Below, in pieces: positions 60,741 through 64,000 of a stretch of 64,000 nt of DNA (its first letter is position 1; each line of letters opens with the position of its first letter). The notes beneath the pieces were generated by a model, which ran no database searches, had not been told where the DNA came from, and was given only the letters and a program-made list of their open reading frames with translations. Source of the stretch: an uncultured Dehalococcoidia bacterium. GTDB taxonomy: Bacteria; Chloroflexota; Dehalococcoidia; Lucifugimonadales; UBA3495. The stretch lies in assembly GCA_958296225.1 (NCBI GenBank), contig OY282456.1, positions 248,001 through 312,000 of the forward strand, in the 5' to 3' direction. A program made the translations under genes and the position numbers.

Positions 60741-61658
60741 CTACCCGCGCGGCAGCGCGGCCCCCGGCGTGGTCATCCGCAGGCTGTACACCGAGGTGCG
60801 CGCCGTGAACAGCATCGTGCGGAAATCCGGCCCGCCGAAAGCGCAGTTGGCCGGTATCTCCGGCAGCCGGATGATGCCCAGATGCACGCCATCGGGAGCG
60901 AAAACCCACACGCCGCCGGAGCCGGTGCAATAGACCCGCCCCTCAGCGTCAACCTTCATCCCGTCGGGCACGCCGTCCTCGGCGGAGGCCATGCTGCCGA
61001 AGACGCGGCTGTTGCTCAGCGAACCGTCGGTAGCCACGTCGTAGGCGCGGATGTACTGGTTCTCCTTGACTTGCCCGCCCCAGTACTGGTCGGCCGGCTC
61101 GCCCAGGGCGCGGGTGTTGGAGACGTAGAGCACCGACTCATCGGGCGAGAAAGCGATGCCGTTGGGATAGTCAATGTCGGTGGCCGGGGCGGTAACGGTT
61201 CCGTCCGGGGCGATGCGCTGGATGAGGCCGGGGAACTCAATCTCCTGTTCCTCCGGCGGCACGCGCCCGCTGGGGTTGGTAAAGTAGATGCTGCCGTCGC
61301 TGCGGGTAACGATGTCGTTGGGCCGGTGCAGCCGCTTGCCGTCCCAGCGGTCGGCCAGGAGCGTGATGGTGCCGTCGGGTTCCATGCGGGTGATGCGGCG
61401 GTTGTCGCCCTCGCACATGAGCAGGCGGCCTTCCAGGTCCAGGGTCATCCCGTTGGTGCCGCCGCTGGGTTCGCGGATGATGTCCGGCGTACCGCCGGCC
61501 GGCGACATCCGGTGAATCACCGGCGGCTCCCGGCGCAGGTCAACGAACAGCCAGTAGCCGTCCGGGTGCCACAACGGGCCTTCGGTGAATACGAAATCGG
61601 CAGCCAGTTGCTGGGCTTCCTGCCCCGATTCTACGATGCCTTCCAAGTATTCGGTCAT
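60741..61658 (-). CDS. SMP-30/gluconolactonase-type hydrolase
   Basis: 305 residues, six-bladed propeller: FVFTEGPLWHPDGYWLFVDL (metal Glu), NGMTLDLEGRLLMCEGDNRR, RPNDIVTRSDGSIYFTNPSG (Asn, Asp), YPNGIAFSPDESVLYVSNT (Asn) and DGMKVDAEGRVYCTG (Asp). Hydrolyses sugar lactones. ATG 61658 with AGAGGCGAG upstream. Ends 17 bp from the SolA-like gene. Confidence 0.92.
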   Translation of the reverse strand: MTEYLEGIVESGQEAQQLAADFVFTEGPLWHPDGYWLFVDLRREPPVIHRMSPAGGTPDIIREPSGGTNGMTLDLEGRLLMCEGDNRRITRMEPDGTITLLADRWDGKRLHRPNDIVTRSDGSIYFTNPSGRVPPEEQEIEFPGLIQRIAPDGTVTAPATDIDYPNGIAFSPDESVLYVSNTRALGEPADQYWGGQVKENQYIRAYDVATDGSLSNSRVFGSMASAEDGVPDGMKVDAEGRVYCTGSGGVWVFAPDGVHLGIIRLPEIPANCAFGGPDFRTMLFTARTSVYSLRMTTPGAALPRG

Positions 61659-61702
61659 ATCTCGCCTCTCTTTGCGCGTAGCAGGACTGCCCTGTGCGGC
61701 AG

Positions 61703-62416
61703 TCACAGCAGCGGTTTGGTTACGCTTGGTTCCGGGTTGTCCATAATATACCGGAAACTTTTCTCCAGGGTTTTCAGGCCAACCCCTTTTACCGAGGCCA
61801 GTTGGCTGATGGAATTGACGCTATCCTCACACTCCAGAACTTCACGCAGCTTCTGCACGAAGTTGACCCGCAGCCCCATTGCTTTTGCCAGCGCCGCATC
61901 GTCCTCGTTTGCCAGTAAGTGATGCCGGAACTGGTCATACAGGTCGTCTTTGGCCGACGGGTCATAGTGGTAAATCTCTACCGGAATATCGCATTGCGCC
62001 AGATAGTGCCGCATCCAGCTCAACGAATCGCCTTCCGCCAGTTTCCCGTGCGTTGCCCCCAGCAGCGGAAATGCGACGGATTCGATTCCCCTGGCTTTAT
62101 AATTTTCCAGAAATTTCCTCAAACCCATCACCAGATACTCGTGCTTGGAAGGGTCTTTCCAATGTTTTTTGGTAGGAAAATTCAGCACCCACCGGTCGTC
62201 GCTGCTGTCCGGCGGCGGCTTGTAGAGCCACAGACTCCCGGTCGCAATCATACCGTTACGGCAATGCTCGACGTACTTTGAGAACATCGCCGGGTGTCTG
62301 AATTTGAACTCCAGCGCAATGCCGGCGCCCATCACGCCAACGCAGTTGACGGTATTCACCAGCGTCTGGCATTCGCTGGTGAAAATGTTGCCGGTGATTT
62401 CAGTGATGTTGGACAT
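61703..62416 (-). CDS. darG: DarG-like macro-domain antitoxin
   Basis: 237 residues. N-terminal macro domain: EITGNIFTSECQTLVNTVNC, VGVMGAGIALEFKFRHPAMF and FPLLGATHGKL, which removes ADP-ribose from DNA. C-terminal region (residues 150-237), including an HhH-like LASVKGVGLKTLEKSFRYIM, is the part that neutralises DarT in the family. The start overlaps the end of darT by 17 bp, as in known darTG operons. Confidence 0.92.
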   Translation of the reverse strand: MSNITEITGNIFTSECQTLVNTVNCVGVMGAGIALEFKFRHPAMFSKYVEHCRNGMIATGSLWLYKPPPDSSDDRWVLNFPTKKHWKDPSKHEYLVMGLRKFLENYKARGIESVAFPLLGATHGKLAEGDSLSWMRHYLAQCDIPVEIYHYDPSAKDDLYDQFRHHLLANEDDAALAKAMGLRVNFVQKLREVLECEDSVNSISQLASVKGVGLKTLEKSFRYIMDNPEPSVTKPLL

Positions 62417-63023
62417 TGAAGTACCACTTTGGTTGAACTTCGGGGGCAATTTGCCGGAAGGCCCGTCTTTCTTGCAGGATGCCTTTCAGCCTGTGGCGGG
62501 TTCCTTCGGTACGGACGATTATTCGCGCAATCCTCTCAAAGGGAATCCGGTCTGGCGCCAGGACTTCAGCGCAGCGTTTCCGCCTTCCGTATTCGAACTG
62601 GTTCCACCATTCATTGCGGATGCAATTCCAGTCGAGTCTGTCCAAATTGGCTACATCGGCAAAAAACTTTGTGTACAGACTGGCGGCGTTACCATCCGAA
62701 AATACGACGCCTTCCTCCAGCAGCAATTCGCTATCCAGGCACAGGATGGCGATGTCATTTTGCATTTCCTGGCGGCGGTAAAGCATCGGCCCTTTGGGTG
62801 TGAAATAGAGTGGGACATAGTCGTGCAATGGTCGGCCAAGCACCAACTTTTCCGCCCGCAGCGCAATCACATTCTGGTCTGCTATGTCCTGCCGGACAAA
62901 ACCGCCGGAATGAGCGCGGTTGTGCGATAGCAGCCCATGCTCGTGGATTGACGGCATATTGTCCATATGGGCCAGGTAGTACAGGTAATTGACCTTGTAG
63001 CGTTGGAAGTCAGGGAGTGCCAT
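62400..63023 (-). CDS. darT: DarT ssDNA thymidine ADP-ribosyltransferase (toxin)
   Basis: 208 residues (207 after the start Met is removed). YKVNYLYYLAHMDNMPSIHE, HGLLSHNRAHS, VPLYFTPKGPMLYRRQ, ILCLDSELLL and the catalytic Glu in RRKRCAEVLAPDRIP match the DUF4433/DarT family. It uses NAD+ to ADP-ribosylate thymidine in single-stranded DNA, blocking replication; in several systems it defends against phage. ATG 63023 with AGGGGACGA upstream. Frame intact. Confidence 0.93.
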   Translation of the reverse strand: MALPDFQRYKVNYLYYLAHMDNMPSIHEHGLLSHNRAHSGGFVRQDIADQNVIALRAEKLVLGRPLHDYVPLYFTPKGPMLYRRQEMQNDIAILCLDSELLLEEGVVFSDGNAASLYTKFFADVANLDRLDWNCIRNEWWNQFEYGRRKRCAEVLAPDRIPFERIARIIVRTEGTRHRLKGILQERRAFRQIAPEVQPKWYFNVQHH

Positions 63024-63041
63024 TTCGTCCCCTGGTATCGT

Positions 63042-63962
63042 CTAGCTGTCCGTGGGCAAGTGTAGTAGATACTGCTCGGCAAAGTCCATGCCCACCAGGT
63101 CGCTGAACGCGGTCATCAGCCGGTGCGTTACCGGGCCAGGTACGCCGCCGTCGCCCACCGGCGCGCCGTTCACCGCCGACACCGGGCAGATGCACAGGCT
63201 GGTGGAGGTGAGAAACGCTTCGTCGGCGGTGTAAGCGTCGTATAAATCCAGGTCACACTCGGCAGTGGGAATGCCCAGACCTGCGGCCAGCTCCAGCGTC
63301 TGGTTGCGGGTGATGCCCTCCAGCACGTATTGGGATTTGGGCGTCATCGCCACGCCGTCCTTGACGAGGAACACGTTGCTGCCGCGCCCTTCGGTGAGGT
63401 TCCCAAATTCGTCCAGCAGAATCGCCCAGGCGTCCGGGTCCTCGCCGTGGGCTTCCAATTCGCCTAGAATCAGGTTCAGGTAGTTGTGCGTCTTGGCGCG
63501 GGGGCTGAGGAAACGGGGCGGGATGCGCGGCACCGACGGGGTGCTGATTCTGGCGCCGTCCCGGTACAGCGGCGCGCGGGCGGCGAAGGGGATGGCGTGG
63601 CTTTCGATGATAATGGTAGGCGTGAGTCCGCCGGCCCGGTCGGGCGCTTCCACCCCCCGGCTGATGCGCTGCATCACCCACATATCCTGCCCGGTCGGCA
63701 GCAGCGGGTAGTTGTGCGCCACCACCGCCTCCGTGGCCGCGGTCATCTCGGCCTTGCTCATGCCAACGTCGATGCGGAGGTAGCGCAGCGAATTGTACAG
63801 CCGGTCAATATGCCGGTCGAGGCGGAACGTCCGGCCGCCAAAGGTGCGGGTGGCGTCAAATACGGCATCGCCGTACAGAAACCCCCGGTCGTAGATGGAA
63901 ATGCCAACCTGGCTGGCCGGCATCGTCGCCCCGTTGAAATAAACTGCCTTTTCCTCCGGCAT
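63042..63962 (-). CDS. Class-IV aminotransferase (branched-chain or D-amino acid type)
   Basis: 306 residues. VGISIYDRGFLYGDAVFDAT at 19-38, PLYRDGARISTPSVPRIPPR, PLP lysine in SPRAKTHNYLNLILGELEAH (about residue 156), LLDEFGNLTEGRGSNVFLVK and ITRNQTLELAAGLG. It is distinct in sequence from the IlvE at the left edge. D-alanine, branched-chain or R-amine specificity cannot be told. GGAGG precedes ATG 63962. Confidence 0.92.
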   Translation of the reverse strand: MPEEKAVYFNGATMPASQVGISIYDRGFLYGDAVFDATRTFGGRTFRLDRHIDRLYNSLRYLRIDVGMSKAEMTAATEAVVAHNYPLLPTGQDMWVMQRISRGVEAPDRAGGLTPTIIIESHAIPFAARAPLYRDGARISTPSVPRIPPRFLSPRAKTHNYLNLILGELEAHGEDPDAWAILLDEFGNLTEGRGSNVFLVKDGVAMTPKSQYVLEGITRNQTLELAAGLGIPTAECDLDLYDAYTADEAFLTSTSLCICPVSAVNGAPVGDGGVPGPVTHRLMTAFSDLVGMDFAEQYLLHLPTDS

Positions 63963-64000
63963 CAGAAACCTCCAATTATCCGGTCAATCCTGTTCATCGA

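Noticed and set aside
1..64000. Prophage or integrated plasmid
   Set aside because: No integrase, phage structural genes, replication genes or attachment repeats; only scattered defence and IS genes.

Overview
The window is a GC-rich (mostly 60-70 percent by eye), gene-dense bacterial chromosome segment with short intergenic gaps and many ATGA/GTGA stop-start overlaps. The gene content suggests an uncultured Chloroflexota bacterium of the Dehalococcoidia/SAR202 type: DUF951, DUF2203, PAC2, DUF4058, a TrmI-type tRNA methyltransferase, an F420/FMN LLM-class oxidoreductase, an enolase-superfamily enzyme, a SolA-like amine oxidase, SMP-30 and an ETF pair. This is an inference from families; there is no rRNA to confirm it.

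Layout. 1-14 kb: start of a branched-chain aminotransferase running off the left edge, a remnant region, tRNA-Trp, a membrane protein pair, an SDR, SlyD-like FKBP, LLM oxidoreductase, a Gly-rich microprotein, crotonase and cupin genes, pyrF-DUF951-MFS, and a convergent second MFS. 14-24 kb: corrinoid-binding-like protein, flavin reductase, a restriction-modification pair with a frameshifted nuclease, a thrC-NIL-MoaD operon ending in a RelA/SpoT-domain gene, two oligopeptide ABC ATPases, an internally deleted insertion element, TatD and Tag. 24-28.5 kb: one operon-like run with a small unknown gene, an N4-cytosine methyltransferase, a PmeII-type endonuclease, and an unrecognised two-gene cassette A-B repeated in tandem (A-B-A'-B'). 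28-36 kb: aldo/keto reductase, etfBA, two uncharacterised pairs, panC, and a HerA-like ATPase with its partner.

36-47 kb is the most unstable part. A 1076-bp insertion sequence with a 9-bp target duplication splits a GLUG-repeat surface protein gene. A mobA-moaD-AOR (molybdenum/tungsten aldehyde oxidoreductase) operon carries independent disabling lesions in all three genes. A membrane protein gene is broken in several places. A membrane protein with an 8-residue tandem repeat is followed by a partial duplicate of itself. 47-64 kb: trmI and DUF2203 fired from a 20-bp divergent promoter, a Fic protein behind an array of inverted repeats, a trypsin-like protease, an aldehyde dehydrogenase, two GIY-YIG proteins, a retropepsin pair, tandem DUF1330 genes, PAC2, CrcB, a mandelate-racemase-type enzyme, tandem DUF4058 genes, SolA-like oxidase, SMP-30, a DarTG toxin-antitoxin pair and a second class-IV aminotransferase.

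Defence and conflict genes are scattered throughout: two R-M systems, DarTG, Fic, a possible toxSAS pair, a HARE-HTH/GIY-YIG nuclease and the A-B cassettes. The best candidate for an undescribed system is the A-B-A'-B' array fused to the PmeII-type R-M operon (26709-28455).
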